A stretch of DNA of 64,000 nt. Source: Chitinibacter sp. FCG-7. Lineage in GTDB: Bacteria > Pseudomonadota > Gammaproteobacteria > Burkholderiales > Chitinibacteraceae. The position numbers and the translations under genes were made by a program. The stretch spans positions 806,001-870,000 of the forward strand of contig NZ_CP157355.1 of assembly GCF_040047665.1 (NCBI RefSeq), read 5' to 3'. How positions within the stretch are numbered: the stretch's first letter is position 1; each line of letters opens with the position of its first letter. The notes under the pieces are model-generated. The model saw nothing but the letters and a program-made list of their open reading frames with translations. It was not told the origin of the DNA and made no database searches. Below are positions 41,263 to 49,250 of this stretch, one piece after another.

Positions 41263-42154
41263 AGCGATTTAAGATCGCAGCACGCACTTGCAACTCTGCC
41301 ACCTGACGATCAAAGCCCCGCACCATCACCCTCTCACCTAATAATTTGAAACAACGCATTTTGGTTTCCACCAAGCTGCGCCGATGATAGCCCGACCATT
41401 TTTTCCAGATCGTCCGACCCAAGCATTTGGTCGCTCGCAAAATCTCATTTCTAGCTCGCGCACCCGCCGTATTTTCCTTTCGGAATTGTGCGTTCTGTCG
41501 CGTTGGAATGATCGCTACCGCTCCGCGAGCGGCAATGGCATTGTGGCATTCCTTGGTGTCGTAGGCTCCATCGCCGTAAATCGCTGCAATCTGTTCAGAC
41601 TCCGGAATCTGCTTCATCAGTTCTGGCAACATGGGCGCATCACCTGTTTTGTTGTCGGTCACCTCTATCGCACGAATTTCAAGGGTTTCAGCATCAATAC
41701 CAAGGTGAACTTTGCGCCATTGCCGACGATATTCAGTGCCATGCTTCTTGGTTTTCCATTCTCCTTCGCCGCGCATTTTGATGTCGGTGCTATCGACTAA
41801 TAAATGCAGTCCGCCTTGGCTTTGGCGGGCAGGAATAATGACTTTCAGTGTTTTTTGTCGGCGAGAAATTGTGCTGGAGTCGGGCACATTCCAATCTAAG
41901 TTGGCGAGCCGCAGCAGGCTTTCAACCATGCCAGTAGCTTGGCGCAATGCGAGGCCGAATAGACATTTGATGGTGAGGCAGAATTGAATGGCAGCGTCGC
42001 TGAAAGTGGGGTTGCATCCGCACTTTCCCGAGGGTTCAGCGGCCCATTTCAGCGCGGGATCGAGCCAAATCATCAATGCGCCACGCGATTTCAAAGCGGC
42101 GTGATAGCTTGGCCAGTTTGTGGTTTTGTACTTGTTGGATGCCGGTTTGCTCAT
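41207..42154 (-). CDS. IS5 family transposase (IS903-like), C-terminus altered
   Basis: A 315-residue DDE transposase. The DDE region shows LVDSTDIK (first Asp), AIYGDGAYDTKECH (second Asp) and RRSLVETKMRCFK (Glu). The N-terminal DUF4096-like part is present. The last 15-20 residues (from SRCLLELDH) look unlike the family and share DNA with the flanking gene tail in another frame, so the true 3' end was probably lost. The protein may still be expressed, but with one element end missing the copy should not be able to transpose. Confidence 0.85.
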   Translation of the reverse strand: MSKPASNKYKTTNWPSYHAALKSRGALMIWLDPALKWAAEPSGKCGCNPTFSDAAIQFCLTIKCLFGLALRQATGMVESLLRLANLDWNVPDSSTISRRQKTLKVIIPARQSQGGLHLLVDSTDIKMRGEGEWKTKKHGTEYRRQWRKVHLGIDAETLEIRAIEVTDNKTGDAPMLPELMKQIPESEQIAAIYGDGAYDTKECHNAIAARGAVAIIPTRQNAQFRKENTAGARARNEILRATKCLGRTIWKKWSGYHRRSLVETKMRCFKLLGERVMVRGFDRQVAELQVRAAILNRFALSRCLLELDHYKLLVY

Positions 42155-42203
42155 GCCGCTATTTTACCAGCGACGTGAAGCTGCTGATTTGTGCAACAAA
42201 GCC
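41263..42203 (-). mobile_element. IS5/IS903-type insertion sequence, one end missing
   Basis: The right end is clear: GATTTGTGCAACAAAGCC at 42186-42203, whose complement GGCTTTGTTGCACAAATC resembles the 18-bp IS903 terminal repeat. No matching GGCTTTGTTG is found on the left down to 41109. The left boundary is placed at about 41263, where the transposase frame loses family character. The element separates a gene tail of unknown origin from a trkH 3' fragment, so adjacent DNA was deleted or rearranged. Confidence 0.75.
42186..42203 (-). repeat. terminal inverted repeat of the IS903-type element
   Basis: 18 bases, complement GGCTTTGTTGCACAAATC, directly abutting the duplicated trkH codons that start at 42204. 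Its partner on the other side is missing. Confidence 0.7.
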
Positions 42204-42293
42204 ACCTGGGTTTGTACCTTCACTATGCTGCTGGGGCGGCTGGAGATTTTCTCGGTGCTAATCCTGTTCACCCGCGCCTTCTGGCGCAACTGA
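42204..42293 (+). pseudogene. duplicated 3' end of trkH
   Basis: Encodes TWVCTFTMLLGRLEIF and continues to FTRAFWRN then TGA, in the same frame and with the same number of codons as the end of trkH (40458-40547). 79 of the first 83 bases match. It directly adjoins the IS end at 42203, so the rest of this copy is lost. Confidence 0.85.
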
Positions 42294-42360
42294 CAGGCGA
42301 TGATGGCGCTGCGCTGAAAATACGGCCTAGCCGAGTGCTTGCTCGACCAGAGCAATTGCA

Positions 42361-42397
42361 TGGGTATTGCCTTGTAGATCAATTTAGGCAATACCCA
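42361..42397. repeat. GGGTAT-core hairpin upstream of the LysE-type gene
   Basis: Perfect 12-bp arms TGGGTATTGCCT (42361-42372) and AGGCAATACCCA (42386-42397). A further CATATACCC follows at about 42402. Confidence 0.6.
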
Positions 42398-42467
42398 CAG
42401 CCATATACCCTTGCAACTATCTACTTCCCTAATACCGTATCGATGAGTCAAACTGTAAGCTTGACCG

Positions 42468-43097
42468 ATGGATACTTTTTTTACCGGCTTTTTGCTCTCG
42501 CTGTCTCTGTGTCTCGATATCGGAATTGTGAATGTGGCGATGATTGATGTCACACTCAAATACGGCCGCAAGGCGGCGCTGTGGATGGGCTTTGGTTCCT
42601 GCTTTGGCGATTTGTTCTACGCCGTTCTGGCGCTAGCCGGAATGAGCTTCTTGCTGCAGTTTGTCTGGGTGCAATGGCTTACCTGGCTCGGTGGCGGCAC
42701 TTTGCTGCTGTGGCTGGCGTTTAAAATGGCGCGCGAGGCGCTGCGTGACGCAACGCGGGCCGAAACCACGCACCACGCCCTGCCTAGCCGCCGTCATCTG
42801 TTTGGCCGTGGCCTGACGCTGGCGATGGCTTCACCATCGTCGATCCTGTGGTTTGCGGCAGTAGGTGGTACACTGATTGCGCAGGCGACCGACGGCAGCT
42901 GGTTGGGCACGGTGGATTTTCTGGCCGGATTTTTTATCGGCGGCGTAGCGTGGACCATTTTTATTACGCTGGGCGCGCACCACGGCGGCAAAACACTGGG
43001 CACCCGTTTTAAACAGGGCTGCCATATTGTATCGGCGCTGTTGTATCTGTATTTCGCGCTGCTGGTTATCCGCAACGGCTACCAGGCACTCACCTGA
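42468..43097 (+). CDS. LysE family amino-acid exporter
   Basis: A 209-residue inner-membrane protein with about six spans and LysE/RhtB features: GFLLSLSLCLDIGIVNVAMID at the N-terminus (quoted here as a family landmark), GSCFGDLFYAVLALAG, and GRGLTLAMASPSSILWFAAVGG in the middle. It probably exports an amino acid; the substrate cannot be read from the sequence. A monocistronic unit, convergent with the diguanylate cyclase gene. Confidence 0.85.
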   Translation: MDTFFTGFLLSLSLCLDIGIVNVAMIDVTLKYGRKAALWMGFGSCFGDLFYAVLALAGMSFLLQFVWVQWLTWLGGGTLLLWLAFKMAREALRDATRAETTHHALPSRRHLFGRGLTLAMASPSSILWFAAVGGTLIAQATDGSWLGTVDFLAGFFIGGVAWTIFITLGAHHGGKTLGTRFKQGCHIVSALLYLYFALLVIRNGYQALT

Positions 43098-43174
43098 GGT
43101 ATGGCACGCTGACGGCAACTGATAAGTGAATAAGCTTCATTCGATCAGCGCTTGCGACCTAAGCCAGATAGAAC

Positions 43175-43196
43175 AAAGCCCCGGATCTACCGGGGC
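43175..43196 (-). terminator. diguanylate cyclase gene terminator
   Basis: Stem GCCCCGG/CCGGGGC with loop ATCTA, followed on the minus strand by TTTGTTCT, about 40 bases past the gene. Confidence 0.7.
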
Positions 43197-43236
43197 CTAT
43201 GCACACATCCAGCCTACACATCAGTCAGCAACGGAC

Positions 43237-44208
43237 TTAATCGGCGATTTCGGTTTTGCCGCGGCCGCTGTTCTTGGCGCGGTAAAGGGCTTCATCGGCA
43301 CGCAAAACCATAGCGCGGCCGTTTTCATCGTTGCGCAATTGGGCCATACCGGCCGAGAAGCGAATATCAATACGCTTGGCATGGTGCATATACGGCGTTC
43401 GCCCGGTCACCAGCCGCAAGCGGTCGATCACATAAGCCGCGCCCTTGCTGTCGGTATCGACCAGCAGAATCAGAAATTCCTCGCCGCCATAGCGCACCAG
43501 AATATCCGACTCGCGCAACACAGCCTTGGTCAGATTAGCCATATGCACCAAGACCTGATCGCCCACCAGATGGGTAAATTTATCGTTGATGGTTTTGAAT
43601 TCGTCCAGATCCAGAATCACCGCCGTCAGGCGCGAATCATTGCGCTGCGCACGTTTGACTTCGCGCATCAGCAAATGATCGAGGCCTTGGCGGTTGAGTG
43701 CGCCGGTCAGCGCATCTTGCTCGAGCACTTTGCGGTTAAACGCCAGATCTTCCTCGATATGGCGGATAGAATCGCGAATCGTCTGCAAATCGGCGTGCGA
43801 AGTCGTCACGGTGGAGTGGACATTGTGCGTGGTGCTAATCACCACATTGAGCAAGTCTTCCAGCGTGGCATGCGTTTCTTCCGGTGGCACCGATTGCGCC
43901 GCGTGCGCCTCACGTACCGCCTGCAAGCTGCCTAGGCTATCTTGCATCACAACGCTGGAGCCGGACAAATTGCTCAGCAGACCGTCGGTCACTTCGCCCA
44001 TCTCATGGGCAGCGTCATCGAGCTTGTAGAGCACCTGCCAGGCCAGCTGCATTTCGGTGGCTGTTTTGCTTTCAGGTGCCTTAATGGTGACAATCGCGTT
44101 GTAAAATTGCGCGTAGTTCTCCGGCGTAGGGGGCAATCCGCGCTCGGACAAGCGTTTGAGCGCGATACGGGCAATTTCAACCGGATTAACCGGCGTTGCT
44201 GAAGACAT
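43237..44208 (-). CDS. diguanylate cyclase
   Basis: A 323-residue soluble protein making c-di-GMP. An N-terminal helical region of about 150 residues (VEIARIALKRLSERGLPPTPENYAQF) is typical of a group of bacterial cyclases without a named sensor domain. The GGDEF domain has DALTGALNRQGL, the metal and substrate site VRYGGEEF (near residue 238) and, five residues before it, RESD, an RxxD inhibitory site, so product feedback is likely. Start is ATG 44208 (MSSATPVN); the frame continues to 44280. Divergent from mpl. Confidence 0.92.
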   Translation of the reverse strand: MSSATPVNPVEIARIALKRLSERGLPPTPENYAQFYNAIVTIKAPESKTATEMQLAWQVLYKLDDAAHEMGEVTDGLLSNLSGSSVVMQDSLGSLQAVREAHAAQSVPPEETHATLEDLLNVVISTTHNVHSTVTTSHADLQTIRDSIRHIEEDLAFNRKVLEQDALTGALNRQGLDHLLMREVKRAQRNDSRLTAVILDLDEFKTINDKFTHLVGDQVLVHMANLTKAVLRESDILVRYGGEEFLILLVDTDSKGAAYVIDRLRLVTGRTPYMHHAKRIDIRFSAGMAQLRNDENGRAMVLRADEALYRAKNSGRGKTEIAD

Positions 44209-44358
44209 CTGAAAGCTACCTAAGCAAAAGCTAATACAGGAAAATTGATTGTAAGGGTTGACGCAGACTACGCCAAGCAAGTTCGCTACAATGATGCTTC
44301 TTTTTATGAAAAATCAATATTGTCGATTGCTCGCACTCGACAAGCGGAATCAAACTCT

Positions 44359-45726
44359 ATGCATATTCACATTCTGGGTATTTGTGGCACGTTTATGGGC
44401 GGTATTGCCGCGCTGGCTCGCGAGGCGGGTCACAAGGTGACCGGTTGCGACGCAAATGTTTATCCGCCCATGTCGACCCAGCTGGAAAGCCTGGGGATTG
44501 AGCTAATCGAAGGCTTTGGCGCCGAGCAAATTGCGCTCAAGCCCGATCTCTTTGTGATCGGCAATGTGGTCAAGCGGGGTATGCCGCTGATGGAGGCGAT
44601 TTTAAATGCTGGCCTGCCCTATACCTCGGGGCCGCAATGGCTGGGCGAGCATTTGCTGCGCGATAAATGGGTGCTGGCCGTGGCCGGCACACACGGCAAA
44701 ACCACGACCACCTCGATGCTGGCGTGGATTCTGGAAGACGCCGGTTTGGCGCCGGGCTTTCTGGTAGGCGGCATACCGGAAAACTTTGGCGTCTCGGCCC
44801 GCGCTCCGGGCACTCCGCGGCAAGATGCGGCCAGCACCTCGCCATTTTTCGTCATTGAAGCTGACGAATACGACACCGCATTTTTCGACAAACGCAGCAA
44901 ATTCGTTCACTACCGTCCACGCACGGTGATTTTGAATAATCTGGAATTTGATCACGCCGACATTTTCGCCGACCTCTCGGCCATCGAAACGCAATTTCAC
45001 CATCTGGTGCGCACCGTTCCCGGCCAAGGCCGTGTGATTGTGAATGGCAAGGAAGACAGCCTGCAGCGCGTGCTGGAGCGTGGCTGCTGGTCGGAAGTTG
45101 AACACTTCGCGGGTAGCGGGGGCTGGACGCTGGGCGCAGTCTACCCTGATGGCTTTGACGTGATCTTCAATGGCGAGCCACAAGGCCGCCTCGTTTGGAG
45201 TCTAATGGGTGAACACAACGCGCACAACGCGCTGGCTGCGATTGCCGCCGCCCGCCATGTGGGCGTGACGCCGCAAGTGGCGATTGAAGCGTTGAGCAGG
45301 TTTGAAAACGTCAAGCGCCGAATGGAAATCAAAGGCGTGGTCAACGGCATTACCGTATACGATGATTTTGCCCACCACCCCACCGCGATAGCCACCACCG
45401 TGGCAGGCCTGCGCGCGAAGGTGGGCACGCAGCGCATTCTGGCCATACTCGAGCCACGCTCAAACACAATGAAGCTGGGTACGATGAAAGAAGCGCTGCC
45501 CGGCAGTTTGGCCGACGCCGATCGGGTGTTTTGCTACGGCGCGAATTTAGGCTGGGATACAGCGGAAGCACTCGCACCACTGGGAACAAAAGCACAAAGC
45601 TGCACCGAGCTGGACACGCTGATCGCCGCCATCGTGGCCGAGGCACAGCCGGGCGACCAGATTCTGGTGATGAGTAACGGTGGATTTGGTGGCATTCACG
45701 GCAAATTACTCGCCGCACTAGCCTAG
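44359..45726 (+). CDS. mpl: UDP-N-acetylmuramate:L-Ala-gamma-D-Glu-meso-DAP ligase
   Basis: Attaches recycled murein tripeptide to UDP-MurNAc. The 455 residues start MHIHILGICGTFMGG. The ATP loop AGTHGKTTTTSM, the Mur-ligase motif EADEYDTAFFDKRSKF, DDFAHHPTAI and EPRSNTMKLG are present. The frame is open from 44245, but ATG 44359 matches the family. With amgK and murU in this window it gives parallel recycling of sugar and peptide parts of peptidoglycan. A strong terminator follows. Confidence 0.95.
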   Translation: MHIHILGICGTFMGGIAALAREAGHKVTGCDANVYPPMSTQLESLGIELIEGFGAEQIALKPDLFVIGNVVKRGMPLMEAILNAGLPYTSGPQWLGEHLLRDKWVLAVAGTHGKTTTTSMLAWILEDAGLAPGFLVGGIPENFGVSARAPGTPRQDAASTSPFFVIEADEYDTAFFDKRSKFVHYRPRTVILNNLEFDHADIFADLSAIETQFHHLVRTVPGQGRVIVNGKEDSLQRVLERGCWSEVEHFAGSGGWTLGAVYPDGFDVIFNGEPQGRLVWSLMGEHNAHNALAAIAAARHVGVTPQVAIEALSRFENVKRRMEIKGVVNGITVYDDFAHHPTAIATTVAGLRAKVGTQRILAILEPRSNTMKLGTMKEALPGSLADADRVFCYGANLGWDTAEALAPLGTKAQSCTELDTLIAAIVAEAQPGDQILVMSNGGFGGIHGKLLAALA

Positions 45727-45778
45727 GGGTAGGGCCCTGCAGGGCAACCTAGAATTAACCTACAGAGCAATACCCATA

Positions 45779-45801
45779 GCCCGCAACAGCGGGCTTTTTT
45801 T
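45779..45801 (+). terminator. mpl terminator
   Basis: Stem GCCCGC-AACA-GCGGGC followed by seven T, in the gap between convergent mpl and nadA. Confidence 0.9.
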
Positions 45802-45821
45802 CATCGTTTGCTTTTAGACAT

Positions 45822-46736
45822 TTAAGCGTAGTAGCGCTGCGAAAATTCCAGCATCCGCTCAATCGGCAAACGTGCTGCATCCATATCCGCGCTCGTCAGG
45901 TAATCAATCACCGTACCCTGCCCCGCTTGCGCGCGTTTGACCGCCTCGATGGTGTTCATCTTCATATACGGGCAGGAATTGCACTGGCAACCAGCATAAA
46001 TTGGCGCTTGCTCGATATTCAGATCTGGGCGAGCTAGGCGCATATTGTACAAAATGCCGTCTTCAGTCGCGACGAAGATCGCCGCATCCGGCTCTTTGTC
46101 AAACGACTTGATCCAGTTGAGCATGCCTGATGTTGAGCCAACATAATCGGCCAGCTTCAGTACCGGCAACGGGCTTTCCGGATGCGCAATCAGATACTTG
46201 GCGGTGGTGCAAGCCGCAAAGGCTTCATCCAAGGCTGTCTGGTTAAATTTATCATGCACTTCACACACGGCCGACCACAGCGGCATCTCGTAACCATGCT
46301 GATAATTCAAATACCCGCCCATATTGTAATCGGGCGAGAAAATCACTTTTTTACCTTCGGCGTACAGATGCGCAATGATGTCGTCCACGTTTCGGCTGGT
46401 CACAATCCAGTCGCTCAGCGCCTTGTGCTCGGCCGAGCTATTGATGTACGACACATGCACATGATCGGGATACGACTCGCGCCATGCCTTGAGCGCAGCC
46501 ACATCGGTCTGCGTCACCAGCGAACAGGTCGAGCCGGCATCGGGCAAAATCACCGTGGCATGCGGATTCAGGATTTTGGCGGTTTCGGCCATAAAGCGCA
46601 CACCGGCAAATACAATAATGTCAGCATCGGCATCGCGTGCGAACAGGGACAATTCCAGACTATCGCCCACCTTATCCGCCATTTGCTGAATTTCCGGGGC
46701 GGTATAGTAATGGGCAAGTGTCACAACGCGTGGCAT
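45822..46736 (-). CDS. nadA: quinolinate synthase
   Basis: 4Fe-4S enzyme that condenses iminoaspartate with DHAP in NAD synthesis. The 304 residues start MPRVVTLAHYY, a short form. Visible family parts are FAGVRFMAETAKILNP, LPDAGSTCSLV with the first cluster Cys, and AGCQCNSCPYMKMNT with further cluster Cys. Start is ATG 46736, with GAGG 8 bases upstream; the frame continues to 46793. No nadB or nadC nearby. Confidence 0.93.
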   Translation of the reverse strand: MPRVVTLAHYYTAPEIQQMADKVGDSLELSLFARDADADIIVFAGVRFMAETAKILNPHATVILPDAGSTCSLVTQTDVAALKAWRESYPDHVHVSYINSSAEHKALSDWIVTSRNVDDIIAHLYAEGKKVIFSPDYNMGGYLNYQHGYEMPLWSAVCEVHDKFNQTALDEAFAACTTAKYLIAHPESPLPVLKLADYVGSTSGMLNWIKSFDKEPDAAIFVATEDGILYNMRLARPDLNIEQAPIYAGCQCNSCPYMKMNTIEAVKRAQAGQGTVIDYLTSADMDAARLPIERMLEFSQRYYA

Positions 46737-46903
46737 AGGGCTATCCTCGATCAGACTAGACAAAGACGACGCTCGCCAAGTGCATGGCGGCATCCAAATT
46801 CATAGCTGCGAATCTTACCATGCCCCAAGCTACTCGCTCAGTAGCAAAAACGGCATTTTTAATTAAAAAATCAACATTTAGCCAAAAAGTGCATTTTCAG
46901 TGC

Positions 46904-46932
46904 TTGACACATCAGGGGGCCTTAGCCATAAT
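46904..46932 (+). promoter_or_regulatory. sigma-70 promoter of the tRNA cluster
   Basis: TTGACA at 46904-46909, 17-base spacer, CATAAT at 46927-46932, followed by a GC-rich TGCGCTCC stretch typical of stringently controlled stable-RNA promoters. It lies about 40 bases before the first tRNA-Gly. Confidence 0.8.
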
Positions 46933-46973
46933 TGCGCTCCTCTGCAAATCACACAGAAATGCAGAAAAGTGAT

Positions 46974-47049
46974 GCGGGATTAGCTCAGTTGGTAGAGCGA
47001 TACCTTGCCAAGGTATAGGTCGAGAGTTCGAGCCTCTTATCCCGCTCCA
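46974..47049 (+). tRNA. tRNA-Gly(GCC), copy 1
   Basis: 76 bases including encoded CCA; acceptor GCGGGAT pairs with ATCCCGC, anticodon loop TTGCCAA gives GCC, T-loop GTTCGAG. First of four identical copies. Confidence 0.97.
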
Positions 47050-47086
47050 TCACACATTGGCGTAGTAAAAAGTAGCATCATGCGAT

Positions 47087-47162
47087 GCGGGATTAGCTCA
47101 GTTGGTAGAGCGATACCTTGCCAAGGTATAGGTCGAGAGTTCGAGCCTCTTATCCCGCTCCA
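47087..47162 (+). tRNA. tRNA-Gly(GCC), copy 2
   Basis: Identical to copy 1, after a 37-base spacer. Confidence 0.97.
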
Positions 47163-47182
47163 AACATTGCAAGCAGTACGAT

Positions 47183-47258
47183 GCGGGATTAGCTCAGTTG
47201 GTAGAGCGATACCTTGCCAAGGTATAGGTCGAGAGTTCGAGCCTCTTATCCCGCTCCA
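47183..47258 (+). tRNA. tRNA-Gly(GCC), copy 3
   Basis: Identical to copy 1, after a 20-base spacer (AACATTGCAAGCAGTACGAT) that closely matches the next one. Confidence 0.97.
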
Positions 47259-47278
47259 AACACTGCAAGTAGTACGAT

Positions 47279-47354
47279 GCGGGATTAGCTCAGTTGGTAG
47301 AGCGATACCTTGCCAAGGTATAGGTCGAGAGTTCGAGCCTCTTATCCCGCTCCA
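47279..47354 (+). tRNA. tRNA-Gly(GCC), copy 4
   Basis: Identical to copy 1; spacer before it AACACTGCAAGTAGTACGAT, so copies 3 and 4 come from duplication of a 96-base unit. Confidence 0.97.
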
Positions 47355-47398
47355 AATTTTTAAGAAAGTAGCTGTTAAATACTTTCTTTACCCCTTAA

Positions 47399-47472
47399 GG
47401 CGGGGTAGCAAAATGGTTATGCCGCGGATTGCAAATCCGTTTACGCCGGTTCGATTCCGGCCTCCGCCTCCA
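47399..47472 (+). tRNA. tRNA-Cys(GCA)
   Basis: 74 bases with encoded CCA; acceptor GGCGGGG/CTCCGCC, anticodon stem CGGAT with loop TTGCAAA... giving GCA. Followed by a terminator. Confidence 0.95.
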
Positions 47473-47476
47473 GCTT

Positions 47477-47503
47477 AAAAGCCCAGCACTGCTGGGCTTT
47501 TTT
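47477..47503 (+). terminator. terminator after tRNA-Cys
   Basis: AAAAGCCCAGCA/TGCTGGGCTTTTTT hairpin. tRNA-Leu lies beyond it, so that gene must use readthrough or its own promoter. Confidence 0.85.
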
Positions 47504-47556
47504 GTAAAGCAAGGCTAGCAAGCCTGCAGCAAGGCTGTTAAGATTTGCCTCTAGTT

Positions 47557-47641
47557 GCTCGGATGGTGAAATAGGTAGACACAAGAGACTTAAAATCTCT
47601 CGCCGCAAGGTGTGCCGGTTCGATTCCGGCTCCGAGCACCA
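47557..47641 (+). tRNA. tRNA-Leu(UAA)
   Basis: 85 bases with the long variable arm of leucine tRNA and encoded CCA; anticodon TAA in GACTTAAAATC. The last 58 bases (47584-47641) recur exactly at 54953-55010, marking it as the integration site of the adjacent element. The gene itself remains whole. Confidence 0.96.
47584..47641 (+). repeat. attL, 58-bp direct repeat in tRNA-Leu
   Basis: From AGAGACTTAAAATCTCTCGC to the final CCGAGCACCA; identical to 54953-55010. It spans the anticodon arm, variable arm and T arm, the usual crossover region of tyrosine integrases. Confidence 0.9.
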
Positions 47642-47699
47642 ATAAAATCAAGGCTTCCAGCCGCATACCCAGACAGGGTATTCATAAAATCCAGTCTCA

Positions 47700-47719
47700 G
47701 GTTAACCACTGGGTTAACC
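47700..47719. repeat. left copy of a terminal palindromic repeat
   Basis: GGTTAACCACTGGGTTAACC, about 60 bases inside attL. A copy with one mismatch lies at 54819-54838 and single GGTTAACC sites lie at 54801 and 54911. Candidate integrase arm-type or excisionase sites. Confidence 0.55.
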
Positions 47720-47856
47720 AAAACAGCTTGATACCCCAGAATAGCCCCCATACTTTTTTGTTTTTCCCACTTTCTGCTGCGCTTTTTTTATTAGCACACA
47801 GGGCAATATTTCCGGAACAGCTGCGCGTTCACGCTCAAGCAAGCGCCGCCTTAAAC

Positions 47857-48036
47857 TCATGCTGGCAATATCTCAAATAATGCCGCAGTCACCGCAGCAT
47901 GGTCGCACTTGTCGATTGTAGGCATGGGATCGCCCTTAGCCAGCGTCAATTCAACCAACACACCGTAACACGGACTTGGTTCGCCTGCGCTTGCTATTTC
48001 GAGTGCAGCCAGTCGTTTAAGTAGATTTTTGGTCAT
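47857..48036 (-). CDS. small 59-residue protein of unknown function
   Basis: Reads MTKNLLKRLAALEIASAGE at the start and VTAALFEILPA at the end. The ATG (48034-48036) overlaps the stop of the 83-residue gene upstream in the ATGA manner, which supports translation. No family recognised. It is the last gene of the element before attL; the 215 bases between it and tRNA-Leu hold only the palindromic repeat. Confidence 0.6.
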   Translation of the reverse strand: MTKNLLKRLAALEIASAGEPSPCYGVLVELTLAKGDPMPTIDKCDHAAVTAALFEILPA

Positions 48037-48284
48037 TTTTTCACCGCTCTCTCCAATGCCTCCATTCGCTGCACAAGTTCGCTAGTCTCGATTAGTCGCG
48101 CCAAAACACTGAGCATGTTAGCCATTTTGCTGGCATCGCCAACATCCACAGCACCAGCGCGGGCATCTCGATAGAGTTTCGCCATCTCTTTTTTAACACG
48201 GCAAACGGTATCTAAGGGGGGCATACGGTCGCGCTTAGGTTTTGTGCAGCCTACAGCTCCTTCCACTGCGTCAAAATCAGCCAT
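48033..48284 (-). CDS. small 83-residue protein of unknown function
   Basis: A charged helical protein (MADFDAVEGAVG at the start; RVKKEMAKLYRDARAG, ANMLSVLARLIETSEL and QRMEALERAVKK follow). The pattern resembles small accessory proteins common in phages and integrative elements, but no function can be assigned. It is coupled to the 59-residue gene downstream. Confidence 0.65.
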   Translation of the reverse strand: MADFDAVEGAVGCTKPKRDRMPPLDTVCRVKKEMAKLYRDARAGAVDVGDASKMANMLSVLARLIETSELVQRMEALERAVKK

Positions 48285-48359
48285 TTATGCCGCCTTTATG
48301 CAAAATTTATCGTATATTTACGTCAATTATAACCGATCGTGCCATTAGTCTTAGGCCGT

Positions 48360-48383
48360 AAAAAAACCCGCCATAGTGGCGGG
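48360..48383 (-). terminator. terminator of the zinc-ribbon membrane protein gene
   Basis: Stem CCCGCCA/TGGCGGG with loop TAG, followed by seven T on the minus strand. Confidence 0.8.
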
Positions 48384-48405
48384 CATATTCTCGGCATGTA
48401 AAAAT

Positions 48406-48852
48406 TCACAACCCCATCTGCCGCTTTTGCGCTACGGCCTTTGGAGAGTTGGCTGGAATCAAGCTTTTACTTCCACAGAATGTGCATGCATCGTGTCTAC
48501 TGCTCAGCCGCCAAATGCTATAGATCAAACCTGGAATTAAAAAGCATATCCAAAGCACAATTTCGACTCCAATCGAGCCAGAGGTATGTGTATGCGAATC
48601 ACCTTGATGGCCACATGCCGTACAGAAAAAACGTCCCTCAGCAGCAGGCTTCAAAGCTGCTTTACGTGCATTTAGAACTAGCAAATAGCCGATACCTCCA
48701 GCGATAGTCCAAGCAACCAACATTGAAATAAACAGCATTGATATAGAAGTGCCTTGTGGTAGCTCCCCAATAATCAGCAATCGCAACCAATTGAATGGCA
48801 CTAGCCCTGCAAACAAGACAACACACCATCCTAGAATTCTTACAGTATTCAT
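48406..48852 (-). CDS. membrane protein with split zinc ribbon
   Basis: 148 residues. Two N-terminal spans (VRILGWCVVLFAGLVPFNWL region and SMLFISMLVAWTIAGGIGYLL region), a CxxC (FFCTACGHQG, near residue 80), a third span (IVLWICFLIPGLIYSIW) and a second CxxC (ACTFCGSKSLI, near 127). The two CxxC pairs could join as one zinc ribbon across the membrane hairpin. Not known to be needed for replication or integration, so a cargo gene; function unknown. Flanked by its own terminator and a 398-base non-coding stretch. Confidence 0.65.
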   Translation of the reverse strand: MNTVRILGWCVVLFAGLVPFNWLRLLIIGELPQGTSISMLFISMLVAWTIAGGIGYLLVLNARKAALKPAAEGRFFCTACGHQGDSHTHTSGSIGVEIVLWICFLIPGLIYSIWRLSSRHDACTFCGSKSLIPANSPKAVAQKRQMGL

Positions 48853-49219
48853 TCCCCAACCCTTATGGCCATTTAAAACATAAATAATTTACAGCAAAAC
48901 ACCTCAAAAAATCACATTGAGTCATCTGAAAACATTGTTGTTTGCTTTGATGTCTCGTTTACACCCAAGATTTGCAAAATAGATAAATAATTCAGACGGG
49001 ACTTTATACAGCGGCCTTAGGGGCTAACGAAATTAGTCGGCCTCACTGTGAATCATTGCAATGACGTCAACGAAATATCGGTCAAACTCACGCAGTGATA
49101 TATGCTTTCATATATTGATTCCACTGTTCGGAAAAACAATTCCAACTTAGGTCACAACCCGCCAATTAATTAAGTGCAGGCGTTCGGAAACTAGTCCCTA
49201 TTCGAAGCAGAAGATGTAT
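48853..49219. other. AT-rich non-coding stretch inside the element
   Basis: No frame of useful length on either strand. It contains the promoter side of the membrane protein gene and a GATATATGCTTTCATATATT palindrome near 49098-49118. Two TTCGGAAA sites lie near 49128 and 49184. Nothing more can be identified; a replication origin for the element is conceivable here but there is no direct evidence. Confidence 0.35.
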
Positions 49220-49244
49220 AAAAAAACCCGCCATAAAGACGGGT
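49220..49244 (-). terminator. probable terminator of the replication operon
   Basis: Weak hairpin ACCCG...CGGGT followed by TTTTTTT on the minus strand, just past the 126-residue gene. Confidence 0.55.
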
Positions 49245-49250
49245 CTGGGA

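Noticed and set aside
44245..44358. 38-codon N-terminal extension of mpl
   Set aside because: The family starts at MHIHILG; the extension overlaps the divergent promoter region and has no conserved sequence.
46974..47354. Regular repeats with short spacers, considered as a CRISPR array
   Set aside because: The repeats are 76-base tRNA-Gly genes with cloverleaf structure and CCA ends.
47005..47478. 157-codon frame with three repeats of the same peptide
   Set aside because: It is the translation of the tandem tRNA genes, not a protein.
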